This document shows positions 48,441 through 56,576 of a stretch of 64,000 nt of DNA, one piece after another. Position 1 is the stretch's first letter; each line of letters opens with the position of its first letter. The translations under genes were made by a program, and so were the position numbers. Where the stretch lies: NCBI RefSeq assembly GCF_024055795.1, contig NZ_JAMXMY010000010.1, positions 186,001 to 250,000 of the forward strand, read 5' to 3'. The notes beneath the pieces are model-generated. The model did no database searches and was not told the origin of the DNA. It was given only the letters and a program-made list of their open reading frames with translations. The DNA is from Actinoallomurus purpureus. GTDB lineage: Bacteria > Actinomycetota > Actinomycetes > Streptosporangiales > Streptosporangiaceae.

Positions 48441-49091
48441 CTACGGCTCCGTCGGCCTGCGGGCGAGGAGGCGGCCGTGCTGGAACCTCTCGTTCTCGCC
48501 CGGCTCGCGGCGCAGCCGCGCGATTTCGACGAGCCCGGCCTTTCGGGCCAGGTCCGCGACGTGGTCGATGGAGAGCCGGTAGGCGAGGGAGACCTTGTGG
48601 TCGAACGGCTCGGCCGGGTGCGGCGAGTCGCCGTCGGTCGTGAAGAAGCCGAGGAGCAGGTGACCGCCGGGGGCCAGCACCCGTGCGAACTCCGCGAAGA
48701 TCACCGGCAGCTCCTCCGGCGGGGTGTGGATGATGGAGTACCAGGCGAGAACGCCGCCCAGCGTGTCATCCGCGATGTCCAGCGCGAGCATCGAACCCTC
48801 GTCGAACCGCAGGTGCGGGTACGCCTGGCGGGCCAGCTCGATCATCGCCGGCGACGCGTCGACGCCGAAGGCGGTCACGCCGAGGCCGGCCAGGCGCGCC
48901 GTCACGCCACCGGGACCGCATCCGAGATCGGCCACCGGCCCGGCGTCCGCGGCTCGTACGAGCTCGGCGAACGCGGTGACCAGGGCACGGTCCAGCGGGC
49001 GGCCGTCAACCGAGTCGCGGAACAGTTCGGCGTAAAGGGTGGCGACGTCGTTGTACGCCGCCCGGGTGACGTCCAGGGAGGGGTCGGTCAT
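48441..49091 (-). CDS. Class I SAM-dependent methyltransferase
   Basis: 216 residues: motif I VADLGCGPGGVTARLAGLG, acidic motif after VFGVD-like strand (AFGVDASPAMIELAR), then LAWYSIIHTPPEELPVIF and LAPGGHLLLGFFTT. Small-molecule methyltransferase of the UbiE/type-11 kind. Start ATG 49091; TAGGGT lies 8 nt upstream, suggesting a leaderless message. Its divergent neighbour is the peptide-ligase-protease locus, and it might belong to that pathway since both share a 217-bp intergenic region. Confidence 0.9.
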   Translation of the reverse strand: MTDPSLDVTRAAYNDVATLYAELFRDSVDGRPLDRALVTAFAELVRAADAGPVADLGCGPGGVTARLAGLGVTAFGVDASPAMIELARQAYPHLRFDEGSMLALDIADDTLGGVLAWYSIIHTPPEELPVIFAEFARVLAPGGHLLLGFFTTDGDSPHPAEPFDHKVSLAYRLSIDHVADLARKAGLVEIARLRREPGENERFQHGRLLARRPTEP

Positions 49092-49201
49092 GGGGAACGA
49101 CCCTAGCCCGCGTGGGCCGGTGGTCCACGGGGGCCTGGGCGAGGGAGCCCGGTTGGGCGCGTGTGGTTCCATCGCGGGCGGTCTCCGGCGATACCTGACG
49201 A

Positions 49202-49230
49202 ATGTATGGCAGATGTAGGTGAAATGTACG
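49202..49230. promoter_or_regulatory. Three ATGTA repeats at 11-bp phase (candidate SARP site)
   Basis: ATGTA occurs at 49202-49206, 49213-49217 and 49224-49228, an exact 11-bp period. SARP/OmpR-type regulators bind direct heptamer repeats at this spacing. A SARP gene lies 2.7 kb away in the same locus. In the leftward direction TATCGC starts exactly 8 bp past the last repeat; rightward no good -10 is seen. Confidence 0.55.
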
Positions 49231-49308
49231 TCCCAGTGTGCCCCCGGACCGCACAGTCGATCTCGAAGGCGGCTGCCCCGGCCACCTCGGATCGGAGGAG
49301 GTTCCCCG

Positions 49309-49389
49309 ATGATCAAGACTGTGCGTGTGTACGCGAAGTACACGGTCAGCGCCCTGTCGGCCGCGCTGTTCACGAGCAGCGCCGCCTGA
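49309..49389 (+). CDS. 26-residue hydrophobic peptide, candidate precursor
   Basis: An open frame of 26 codons beginning MIKTVRVYAK and ending LFTSSAA. Basic residues Lys3, Arg6 and Lys10 precede a 14-16-residue hydrophobic, Ala/Ser/Thr-rich segment, so it looks like a bare signal peptide or single membrane helix. GGAGGAGG (49294-49301) is the strongest ribosome binding site in the region. A 9-bp hairpin and then the ANL ligase gene follow. It is most likely the substrate or precursor peptide of the downstream ligase and intramembrane protease; a mere leader peptide is the alternative. Confidence 0.6.
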   Translation: MIKTVRVYAKYTVSALSAALFTSSAA

Positions 49390-49401
49390 CGTGATCCCGC
49401 T

Positions 49402-49431
49402 CTCCCCGGGGCGGGGTCCGCTCCCGGGGAG
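49402..49431 (+). terminator. Hairpin between peptide and ligase genes (attenuator-like)
   Basis: CTCCCCGGG pairs with CCCGGGGAG around a 12-nt loop, 12 nt after the peptide stop. Without a T-run it could act as a partial terminator or a 3' stabiliser, giving more peptide than enzyme message. Confidence 0.5.
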
Positions 49432-49466
49432 GGCCCCGTTCCCGCCGGCCACGATCTGGAGGATCG

Positions 49467-50906
49467 GTGCTCAGCACAGGCCTACGGCAGTTGGGGTTCG
49501 CCTGGTCGATGTTGTCGGGACGCGGATTCCGGGTCCGGGACGCCATGGCGCTCGCCGATGACGTGCGCGCGACGATCGAGGAGTTCGGCTCCGCCGGCGA
49601 TGGGGCCGGGGACATGCTCAGCGCCCCCGACCCGGAGGTCCAGGACGGTCTCACCCGGCGACGGTTGCGCCGGACCGTGCGCAACGCCGCTCGCCACACG
49701 CCGTACTACCGGCACCTGTTCGAGCGGATCGGCGTCGACCCGGCGTCCGTGACGCCGGACACGATCGCGAGCATCCCTCCGACACCGAAGAACGCGCTGC
49801 GGAGCATGCCGGCGGCGTTCGTCTCGGATCGCGCCCGGCCCGCCATGGCGGCACAGACCACCGGCACGACGGGCATTCCGACCACGGTGTGGTTCTCGCA
49901 GTACGAGCTCGACATCACGGTGGCGACGGGAGCGCTGGCGTTGATGCTCACCGCGGGGCTGCGTTCCGAACATGTCTGGGCCAACTGCATCACGACGCGA
50001 TCCATCGCCCAGTACCTGGAGGGGCGCTCCGTCCCGATGGCAGGAGCCGGTTATGTGCCGATCGGCCCGGTCGACCCACGGGTCGCGCTCGACCGGCTCG
50101 CCACCCCCATGCACCTGCCCGGCAAGCGCCCCCAGATCACCCATCTCAACGCGACGCCCTCCTACCTGGCGGCGATCGTCCAGGAGGCGGAGAGGGATGG
50201 CTGGACCGCCGCCGACTTCGGGCTCCAGGAGATCCATGTCGGCGGGGAGATCCTCACCGACGCGCTGCGGGACCGGGCGCGCGAGCTGTTCAACGTCCCC
50301 GTCACCGACGGCTACTCGATGACCGAGATCATCCCCGTGGCCGGTCAGGTCTGCGCGCACGACCACCTGCACCTGCCGGTCGACCTGGGATACGTCGAGG
50401 TGCTGGACCCGGTGACGCTCGAACCGGCCGCACCCGGAGCCGTCGGCTCCCTGACCATCACGCCGTTCCTGTCGTACCGGGACACCACGACGCTGCTGCG
50501 GTACGTGACCGGGGACCTGGTCCGCGTGCTGCCCGAGGCGGAGAAGCTGGGCTGTGAGATGGCGGCCGTACCCGCGACCTCGCGGATCCTCGGGCGCGTG
50601 ACCGGTTCGGACCTCACCACCAGGGACGTGCTCGAACTCCTGCAGGCGGAGCGCGCACTGCCGCTGCCGACGCGGTACGCGATCGAGGAGACCGGTGATC
50701 CGGGCGGACCCGTGCTGCACGTGGTCGCCGAGCGGGCCTCCCGTACGCTGTCGGCCCGGTTGGAGGGGCGGGTGGCCGACCTGGCGCTTCCACTGTCCGG
50801 GGTGGTCCTGGTCGAGGACCCGGCCGATCTTCCCACGCCCTGCCGGGTCCGCGCCGACCTGCGGGAGCACACCTTCCACACCGTCCCCGCCGGGAGGAGC
50901 GCGTGA
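49467..50906 (+). CDS. PaaK/LuxE-like ANL-superfamily ligase
   Basis: 479 residues. The N terminus has HTPYYRHLFERIGVDPASV (typical of phenylacetate-CoA ligase and LuxE relatives). The adenylate loop is QTTGTTGIPTTVWF with Thr131-Thr139, then EIHVGGEILTDALRDRARELF, TDGYSMTEIIPVAG (A5) and YVTGDLVRVLP (A7). I cannot find a clear C-terminal A10 lysine. It activates a carboxylate as an acyl-adenylate; the substrate could be a small acid or a peptide carboxylate. GTG start with GGAGG. The stop overlaps the next start (GTGA), so it is coupled to the membrane protease gene. Confidence 0.85.
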   Translation: MLSTGLRQLGFAWSMLSGRGFRVRDAMALADDVRATIEEFGSAGDGAGDMLSAPDPEVQDGLTRRRLRRTVRNAARHTPYYRHLFERIGVDPASVTPDTIASIPPTPKNALRSMPAAFVSDRARPAMAAQTTGTTGIPTTVWFSQYELDITVATGALALMLTAGLRSEHVWANCITTRSIAQYLEGRSVPMAGAGYVPIGPVDPRVALDRLATPMHLPGKRPQITHLNATPSYLAAIVQEAERDGWTAADFGLQEIHVGGEILTDALRDRARELFNVPVTDGYSMTEIIPVAGQVCAHDHLHLPVDLGYVEVLDPVTLEPAAPGAVGSLTITPFLSYRDTTTLLRYVTGDLVRVLPEAEKLGCEMAAVPATSRILGRVTGSDLTTRDVLELLQAERALPLPTRYAIEETGDPGGPVLHVVAERASRTLSARLEGRVADLALPLSGVVLVEDPADLPTPCRVRADLREHTFHTVPAGRSA

Positions 50907-51889
50907 ACCACGGACTGCAGGGCGCCCTCGCCCTGGACACCGTCGTGCTGGTCACCATCGGCCTGGCCGTCGGTTACCTGGCCAAGGTGCGGATGCCACG
51001 GCCACCGGCGGGCCTGTTCGTGCGATCCGACATCGTGATCATGGTGGCGCTCCTGGTCATCATGCCGTTCGCGTACCTCGACATGCCGGCCGCGCTCGTC
51101 TGCACGGTGTTCGGGCTGACCGTGTTCGTCGGGTTGCAGTTCACGCTCGCCCCCCTCATCGGTGGCCGGGGCGCGGTGGCAGTGGCGACGCCGGCGTGCG
51201 CCTTCGAGATCGTCGCGTACTTCGCCCACTGGTCCACCGCCCTGATGCTGGTCAACGACGTCGCGCTCGTCGTCGTGGCCACCGGGGTGACCAACCTGTG
51301 GGTGCAAACGGGGATGAGGCCGCCTCTCGTCGCCGGGTTCGCCGCGGCGCTGGTCGTGTACGACACGGTGGCGACCGGGCTCTCGTCGGTGACCTCGGAC
51401 TTCATGCACCTGGTCAACGGCATCCCGTTCGCGCCGATGCTGGCGGCCCGGTACACGCCCGAGCCGATCATGATGGGGCTCGGCGACACCCTCATGCTGA
51501 CGCTGTGGCCCCTGGTCGCGATCAAGTCGTACGGGCGGGCCGCCGGGATCTGCGCGATCGCGGTCGACGTGCTTCTGATGGCGGCGGTGTTCGCCGGGTT
51601 CGCCACGGGGGCGATCACCTATATTCCGCTGCTCACGCCGCTCGGGCTGCTCATCGTCGCCCAGTACTTCTACTGGCGCCGGCGCATCCCTGTCGTCGTT
51701 CCCGTGCGCGATCCGCTCGAGGCGGCGCTCCGGGCATCGTACGGCGAGGACGAGCCCGCCGACGGGACATGGGTCGCCCTGCACGAGGGGAAGGTCGTCG
51801 GCCGCGGCGACTCGCCGGGAGCGGCCCGGCGGACGGCCCGCGAGGCCGGGGTCGCCGAGGTCCCCGTCACGGCTCTGGGGCGCCCCTAG
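50903..51889 (+). CDS. Presenilin/SPP-like GxGD intramembrane aspartyl protease candidate
   Basis: 328 residues, about eight or nine hydrophobic helices up to residue 260, then a soluble tail. Helix 6 carries Tyr153-Asp154 (ALVVYDTVATG). The next helix carries Gly192-Leu-Gly-Asp195 (PIMMGLGDTLML), and a Pro-Leu pair in TPLGLL (245-250) may stand for the PAL motif. YD plus GxGD 41 residues apart is the catalytic signature of presenilin, signal peptide peptidase and archaeal PSH proteases. The C-terminal WVALHEGKVVGRGDSPGAARRTARE resembles DUF5678. GGGAGGAG precedes the GTG, which overlaps the ligase stop. The adjacent 26-residue peptide is a plausible substrate. Confidence 0.7.
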   Translation: MNHGLQGALALDTVVLVTIGLAVGYLAKVRMPRPPAGLFVRSDIVIMVALLVIMPFAYLDMPAALVCTVFGLTVFVGLQFTLAPLIGGRGAVAVATPACAFEIVAYFAHWSTALMLVNDVALVVVATGVTNLWVQTGMRPPLVAGFAAALVVYDTVATGLSSVTSDFMHLVNGIPFAPMLAARYTPEPIMMGLGDTLMLTLWPLVAIKSYGRAAGICAIAVDVLLMAAVFAGFATGAITYIPLLTPLGLLIVAQYFYWRRRIPVVVPVRDPLEAALRASYGEDEPADGTWVALHEGKVVGRGDSPGAARRTAREAGVAEVPVTALGRP

Positions 51890-52650
51890 ACCTCGCCGCG
51901 CAGCATGGCCGCGTGCAACCGGCGTAACTCCGGGTGCGGCTCGACGCCGAGTTCCTTCGCCAGGACGGTCCGCGCCCGGTGATAAGCGTCGACCGCGTCG
52001 CCCTGGCGTCCGGACCGGTACAGCGCCACCATGAGCTGCCCATGCAGCCGCTCCCGCAGAGGGTGGACTGTCACGAGCGCCCGCAGGTCCGCCACGGCCT
52101 CCTCATGGAGCCCGGCCGACAAGCGGGCGTCGCCCAGGTTTTCGATGGCGATCAATCGTTGCTCGGCGAGCAGCGCGATCTCGTTGTCCAATTCGGGCCA
52201 GCGCGGCACCTCCTCGTACGCTTCGCCGCGCCACAGGCCGAGCGCGTGTTCGTAGCGGGCGATGGAGGTCGGGAAGTCACCACGCGCGTACGCCGCGCGT
52301 CCTTCGCCGACGGCCGTCGCGAAGTCGTACGCGTCGAGGTCGGGAGGCTCCACGGCGAGCGCGTAGCCAGGCGGCCGCGTGCGCAGAACGGTACTGGCGG
52401 GACCCAGCAGGCGACGTAACGCGCGCACGTGGGTGCGGAGGTTCGACCTGTGGGAGGTCGGCGGTCCCTCCGGCCATACCGCCCGGATCAGGGAACGGGT
52501 CGGTACGACACGGCCGGGCCGGATGAGCAGTGCCGCCAGTAACGCCCGCCGTTTCGGCTGGCGGACACCGGTGAGCTCGCCCGCCACCTGGATCTCCAAC
52601 CCGCCGAGGACCAGGAATCGGGGTCGCGATTCGCCCGGGTCCGGGCTCAC
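51886..52650 (-). CDS. SARP-family transcriptional activator
   Basis: 254 residues: OmpR-like winged helix (FLVLGGLEIQVAGELTGVRQPKRRALLAALLIRPGRVV, VWPEGPPTSHRSNLRTHVRALRRLLG, LRTRPPGYAL) and a bacterial transcriptional activation domain (DAYDFATAVGEGRAAYARGDF ... GLWRGEAYEEVPRWPELDNEIALL, ending ELGVEPHPELRRLHAAML). SARPs switch on secondary-metabolite clusters. The 3' end overlaps the convergent protease gene by 4 bp. GTG 52650 is chosen (52710 also possible); neither has a good ribosome site. It probably acts on the 11-bp-phased repeats at 49202-49230. Confidence 0.88.
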   Translation of the reverse strand: MSPDPGESRPRFLVLGGLEIQVAGELTGVRQPKRRALLAALLIRPGRVVPTRSLIRAVWPEGPPTSHRSNLRTHVRALRRLLGPASTVLRTRPPGYALAVEPPDLDAYDFATAVGEGRAAYARGDFPTSIARYEHALGLWRGEAYEEVPRWPELDNEIALLAEQRLIAIENLGDARLSAGLHEEAVADLRALVTVHPLRERLHGQLMVALYRSGRQGDAVDAYHRARTVLAKELGVEPHPELRRLHAAMLRGEV

Positions 52651-52811
52651 CGGAGGTCTGGCCTTTCGGGCACGCCGCTTAAGCAGGCGAGCGCGATCAC
52701 GACGGAGCACGCCATGATCGTCAACGTACCTTCGGGAGGGAGGCCCGTCACCCCCGCTTACGAAGGGCGTTCGAACAGGCTGCTGAGTCGCCGTGGGTGG
52801 CCAGTGTGCCG

Positions 52812-53432
52812 TTAGTTCGCCGTCTGAACGGGTTGTCGGAGGATGGTCTTGAGTTTGGCGGGCTCGGTTCGGCGGTGGTCGCCGAGGTAGATCTCGTGGT
52901 GGTGCCCGGACATTCGCAGGTTGTTGGCGGCGAGGTACTCGCGGTGGAGCCTGGCGAGGACGGGTCCTTCGTCGTCGTAGGGTCCGATGTGCAGGAGCTG
53001 GGCGCTGGTGCCCTCCTTCAGGGTCTCGCGGCGGATTTCGGCGATCGTGGGGAGGCTCTTCTTCGCCTGCGCGGCCTGTTTGGCCTCGTTGATGAGGTCG
53101 TCGGTGATCCAGTCGGGCTGGCTGATCAGCATGCGCCAGTGCCAGGCGTCCTTGGCGCGAGTGGTGAACACTTCCGGGCGGTCGGACCACCACAGTCCTT
53201 CGAGCGGCCCGACGACGAAGTCCTGGCCGAGGGCGGCTTTGCTGGTGAACTTGATCGTGTAGGCGACGGCGTAGAGCGCCTCGACGGCGCGGGCGTAGTC
53301 GGCGCTGGTGTTGGGATCGCCGCAACCGTCGACGGCGATGAATTGCTGCGTGGGTACGTCGACCAGTGCCCAGTCGGCGTTCCTTGGCGCGTAGCACTCC
53401 TTGAGTTCTCGTTTGACGTCATAGCGGGTCAT
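52812..53432 (-). CDS. GyrI-like small-molecule-binding protein
   Basis: 206 residues of the GyrI-like (AraC effector-binding) fold: LVDVPTQQFIAVDGCGDPNTS, YARAVEALYAVAYTIKF, VGPLEGLWWSD and LLHIGPYDDEGPVLARLHREYLAANN, then HHEIYLGDHRRTEPAKLKTILRQPV. Stand-alone members bind or hydrolyse lipophilic or cationic compounds. It overlaps the upstream PadR gene by 14 nt, so the pair is an operon for sensing and handling a small molecule. Confidence 0.9.
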   Translation of the reverse strand: MTRYDVKRELKECYAPRNADWALVDVPTQQFIAVDGCGDPNTSADYARAVEALYAVAYTIKFTSKAALGQDFVVGPLEGLWWSDRPEVFTTRAKDAWHWRMLISQPDWITDDLINEAKQAAQAKKSLPTIAEIRRETLKEGTSAQLLHIGPYDDEGPVLARLHREYLAANNLRMSGHHHEIYLGDHRRTEPAKLKTILRQPVQTAN

Positions 53433-54009
53433 GGCCGTCTGCCTTCCTGGCGGGGGGCTCGTTGGGAGATCGGTTACCGAGTTCGGCCGCCTGGTAGGCG
53501 GCCAGCCACTGCTGTTCGGCGGCCAGCTGGCCCAGTGCGTAGTCGAAGATGGCGCGGACGAAACCGGGCAGGTCAGGTTGGGCGTCGCGGGCCGCGCCGA
53601 TGGTGGCGATCTTCTCCGCCAGGGCTGCGGCCCGCCGGTCGAGCGCGGCCTGGAGGCGTTCGGGCGGAATGACCGGTTGGTTGGCTAGACCGGCCAGGAT
53701 GGGCGGGAACACCGGCCGAAGTTCGGTCAGCGCCGCCTCGGCCGACCGTGCGCACGCCCGGCGCCCCTCGGCCGTTGGCCCGTATACCCGGCGGGCCTTT
53801 CCCCGGGCGGCTCGCGACGTGTCGATCTCGGTGATCAGCCCACGGTCGCGGAGTCGGGCCAACAGGTAGTAGATCGAGCTGAAGCCGATCTCGGTCCACT
53901 CGCGCATGCCGCGGGTGCTGATGACTTCGTCCAGTTCGTAGCCGTGTCTCGGCTTCTCCATGAGCAAGCCGAGCAAGGTCAGCTCGGCGGGGGTCAGGTC
54001 GGCAGCCAC
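53419..54009 (-). CDS. PadR-family transcriptional regulator
   Basis: 196 residues with the PadR winged helix (LTPAELTLLGLLMEKPRHGYELDEVI, IGFSSIYYLLARLRDRGLI, YGPTAEGRRA) and a C-terminal helical dimerisation part of the longer PadR-s2 type. GTG start at 54009. TAGAAT (54016-54021 on this strand) ends 6 nt before the start codon, so the message is probably leaderless, and a perfect 16-bp palindrome covers that -10, indicating autorepression. Confidence 0.92.
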   Translation of the reverse strand: MAADLTPAELTLLGLLMEKPRHGYELDEVISTRGMREWTEIGFSSIYYLLARLRDRGLITEIDTSRAARGKARRVYGPTAEGRRACARSAEAALTELRPVFPPILAGLANQPVIPPERLQAALDRRAAALAEKIATIGAARDAQPDLPGFVRAIFDYALGQLAAEQQWLAAYQAAELGNRSPNEPPARKADGHDPL

Positions 54010-54015
54010 GCTTCT

Positions 54016-54031
54016 ATTCTAGTACTAGAAT
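54016..54031 (-). promoter_or_regulatory. PadR operator overlapping the -10
   Basis: Perfect palindrome ATTCTAGTACTAGAAT. Its distal half contains the TAGAAT -10 of the padR-gyrI-like operon, so a bound PadR would block polymerase. Confidence 0.75.
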
Positions 54032-54272
54032 AAAACGCGATGATCACGTACCTTGCCGGGTTGGTCAGGCGGCCTTTGGCTGCGGGCGGCCCCAGCGTTG
54101 TTGTCGTTCGCTGCGGGCGCCCGACGTGTCGCGGGCGCCCGGGTCGCGGCCCCGCTGTCGTGTGAGACGGCGTGAGATGCCCACCTTTGGCCCTGGTCAG
54201 AGGGTTGCGATAGGTGGATATCGGATCAATGGTCGGATGCCGGTGCGGTAAGTGCCTCCGGGCAGAGGCCCG

Positions 54273-54554
54273 TCATCCGCGCTCGTGAAGGGCGTCGGCC
54301 GGGGTCGCGTAGTGGCCGGCGTCGGTGCGCAGGTGTGCCGCGATGCGTTCGGCGGCCGTTTCCGGGTCCGCCGCCAGTAGCCGATCCCCGGACCGCGGGC
54401 ACCATTCGAAGAATTCCCCGCACGCGCTCACGGATATCCACACCCGGGGGTCCGCCGGGTCGCCGCGCACCGAGAGCGCGGGCCTGGCGTCGCTCATCAC
54501 CGAAGGCAACCCGAGTCTGGCCAGTTCGCGGCACAAGGACACCAGAAGCCGCAT
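54273..54554 (-). CDS. Hypothetical protein, 93 aa
   Basis: Starts MRLLVSLCRELARLGLPSVM and continues DARPALSVRGDPADPRVWISVSACGEFFEWCPRSGDRLLAADPETAAERIAAHL. Small proteins of this pattern are frequently encoded next to DUF5919 or XRE-type regulators in actinomycetes, and here it is divergent from one. The ribosome site is weak (GAGAA). Function unknown. Confidence 0.6.
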   Translation of the reverse strand: MRLLVSLCRELARLGLPSVMSDARPALSVRGDPADPRVWISVSACGEFFEWCPRSGDRLLAADPETAAERIAAHLRTDAGHYATPADALHERG

Positions 54555-54744
54555 TTTCTCGCTGTGATCGGCGCACACCGCCGTTGCCCCCCAATGCCTC
54601 CGGTCCCCCGCACCCTCCGGCCATAGCATCCTTCGTATCGGTGTTTCGTCTCGATGCCGTACAAGCTGTTTTTTCGACGCCAATGTCTTGTCTCTGTCTT
54701 GAATTCGTCTCGTCATGGCGATAAAGGGTGGCTAGGCTGGTCGT

Positions 54745-55707
54745 GTGAGCGAAAGTGCTGTGCGGCAACCGATCTTGCTGCAAATTATGGTGCAGCAGCG
54801 GCAATTAACACGATATGGGATGTTTCGCGCCGCATACGAAAGAGCCGCGAGGAAAGTCGATCGCGACCTCGTCGGCACCGCGCCGAGCCGTGCGCAACTG
54901 CACCGCTGGATCTCCGGCGGGCTCAAACGGCTCCCCTATACCGATCACTGCCGCGTCCTGGAGACGATGTTCCCCGGGTGGACCGCCGACCAGTTGTTCG
55001 CGCCGTGCCCGGACGACCTCCTGGCCGCTGAGGGGGCGCCTTCGGCGGACCGCGTCGCGCGCGCCCGGACCCTCGCGGTCCATCCGTCCATCGGCCGCGG
55101 AGCAGGACCCGCCCGGATCGCATCCACAGGCGCTCTGTCGTTCGACACGCCGGGCGGTCCAGGCCTGCCGTTGGCCGATGTGGCCGCCGTCTTCGCCACC
55201 CGGGCGGAGTTCACGTACGCCATGCCGCCGCAGGTGATGTTCGACGACGCGAAGCACATCAGGGCGGCCGGGCTGTCGCTCAACCTCCTCTGCCAGCAGT
55301 ATCCCGATCAGCGGCTGCGTCACCTGGTCGAGAGCGGCGCCCGTCTGGAGTGCCTCTTCCTCGACCCGGACGGCGACGCGATCAAGGCGCGCGAGTGCGA
55401 AGAGGGCTACACCGACCACTATCTGTCCACCCTGACCAAGCTGAACATCGAGGTGCTCTCCCGCGTCCGCGACCGCCTTCCGGCCGAGGCGCGGGACCGG
55501 CTCTCGCTCGCCGTCTACGACGAGACGATCCGGTTCGGCATCGTCCTGATCGACGGTGCGACCTGCGTGATGCAGCCCTACCTGCCGCAGGCCCGTGGCG
55601 TGGACTCGCCGACGTTCCTGCTCCGCCGTAACTCTGACGGAGTGGGGCTGTATAACACCTTTGAGCAGATTTACTGCGAGTTGTCGGAACGGAGCCGCCC
55701 AGTATGA
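54745..55707 (+). CDS. DUF5919 / XRE-like regulatory protein
   Basis: 320 residues. The N-terminal helical part includes a DNA-binding-like segment (SRAQLHRWISGGLKRLPYTDHCRVLETMFPGWTADQLF). The C-terminal DUF5919 domain has FATRAEFTYAMPPQVMFDDAKHIRAAGLSLNLLCQQY, LECLFLDPDGDAIKARECEEGY and VYDETIRFGIVLIDGATCVMQPYLPQARG, which resembles a phospholipase-D-like or effector fold. GTG start at 54745; TAGGCT (54733-54738) lies 6 nt before it, so a leaderless transcript is likely. Overlaps the inositol-phosphatase gene by 4 nt. Confidence 0.85.
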   Translation: MSESAVRQPILLQIMVQQRQLTRYGMFRAAYERAARKVDRDLVGTAPSRAQLHRWISGGLKRLPYTDHCRVLETMFPGWTADQLFAPCPDDLLAAEGAPSADRVARARTLAVHPSIGRGAGPARIASTGALSFDTPGGPGLPLADVAAVFATRAEFTYAMPPQVMFDDAKHIRAAGLSLNLLCQQYPDQRLRHLVESGARLECLFLDPDGDAIKARECEEGYTDHYLSTLTKLNIEVLSRVRDRLPAEARDRLSLAVYDETIRFGIVLIDGATCVMQPYLPQARGVDSPTFLLRRNSDGVGLYNTFEQIYCELSERSRPV

Positions 55708-56516
55708 CGACGTCCGTCGGAGCGTTGCTGCCCGTCGCTCTGGACGCCGTCGCGCTCGCCGCCGATCTGATCCGTTCCCGTGCCCCCGGCCCGCTCACCG
55801 CCAAGGGCGACCGGGACATGGCGACCGACCTGGACTACGCCGTCGAGCGCGCCGTACGGGCGCATCTCCGGGACCGGACGCCCGGCGTGCCGATCCTCGG
55901 GGAGGAGGAAGGGGTCACCGGCGACGGCGGCGGGGACCTGCTGTGGGCGCTCGACCCGATCGACGGCACGGCCAATTTCGTCCACGGACTGCCGTTGTGC
56001 GGCGTCTCCCTGGGCCTCCTCCGCAGGGGCCACGCCGTCCTCGGAGTGATCGACCTGCCGTTCCTCGGCACCCGCTACTCCGCCGTCGAGCACGCCGGCG
56101 CGCACCTCGGGGAGCGGCGGATCGCGGCGAGTGCGACGGGCGCGCTCCAGGACGCCATCGTCGCCATCGGCGACTACGCCGTCGGGCCGGCCGCCGAGGA
56201 GAAGAACCGCCTGCGCCTCGCGCTGACCGCCGCCCTGGCCGCCGAGGTCCAGCGGGTGCGGATGCTGGGGTCTTCCGCCATCGACCTGGCGTGGGTCGCC
56301 GAAGGCAGGCTCGACGTCAGCGTGAGCATGTCCAACAAGCCGTGGGACACCGCGGCGGGTGTCGTCATCGCCCGTGAGGCCGGCGCCGTGGTGATCGACC
56401 AGGACGGCAGCGATCACACGACCGACTCGGCGGCCACCATCGCGGCGGCACCGGGCGTCGCGGAGCAGATCAGCGCGCTGATCGGACGGACGATGGACGA
56501 CCTGGCCCTCGCCTGA
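55704..56516 (+). CDS. Inositol monophosphatase family protein
   Basis: 270 residues of the Mg2+-dependent FIG superfamily: GDRDMATDLDYAVERAVRAHL, ILGEEEG (metal-binding Glu), LWALDPIDGTANFVHGLPL (DPIDGT signature) and the C-terminal NKPWDTAAGVVIAREAGAVV. Hydrolyses myo-inositol phosphate or a related sugar phosphate. Translationally coupled to the DUF5919 regulator upstream. Confidence 0.92.
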   Translation: MTTSVGALLPVALDAVALAADLIRSRAPGPLTAKGDRDMATDLDYAVERAVRAHLRDRTPGVPILGEEEGVTGDGGGDLLWALDPIDGTANFVHGLPLCGVSLGLLRRGHAVLGVIDLPFLGTRYSAVEHAGAHLGERRIAASATGALQDAIVAIGDYAVGPAAEEKNRLRLALTAALAAEVQRVRMLGSSAIDLAWVAEGRLDVSVSMSNKPWDTAAGVVIAREAGAVVIDQDGSDHTTDSAATIAAAPGVAEQISALIGRTMDDLALA

Positions 56517-56576
56517 CAGCGAGGATGTAGGTGAGCGTCTCCCGGTGCACCGCGGCCGTTCCGGCCCGAGGAACCG

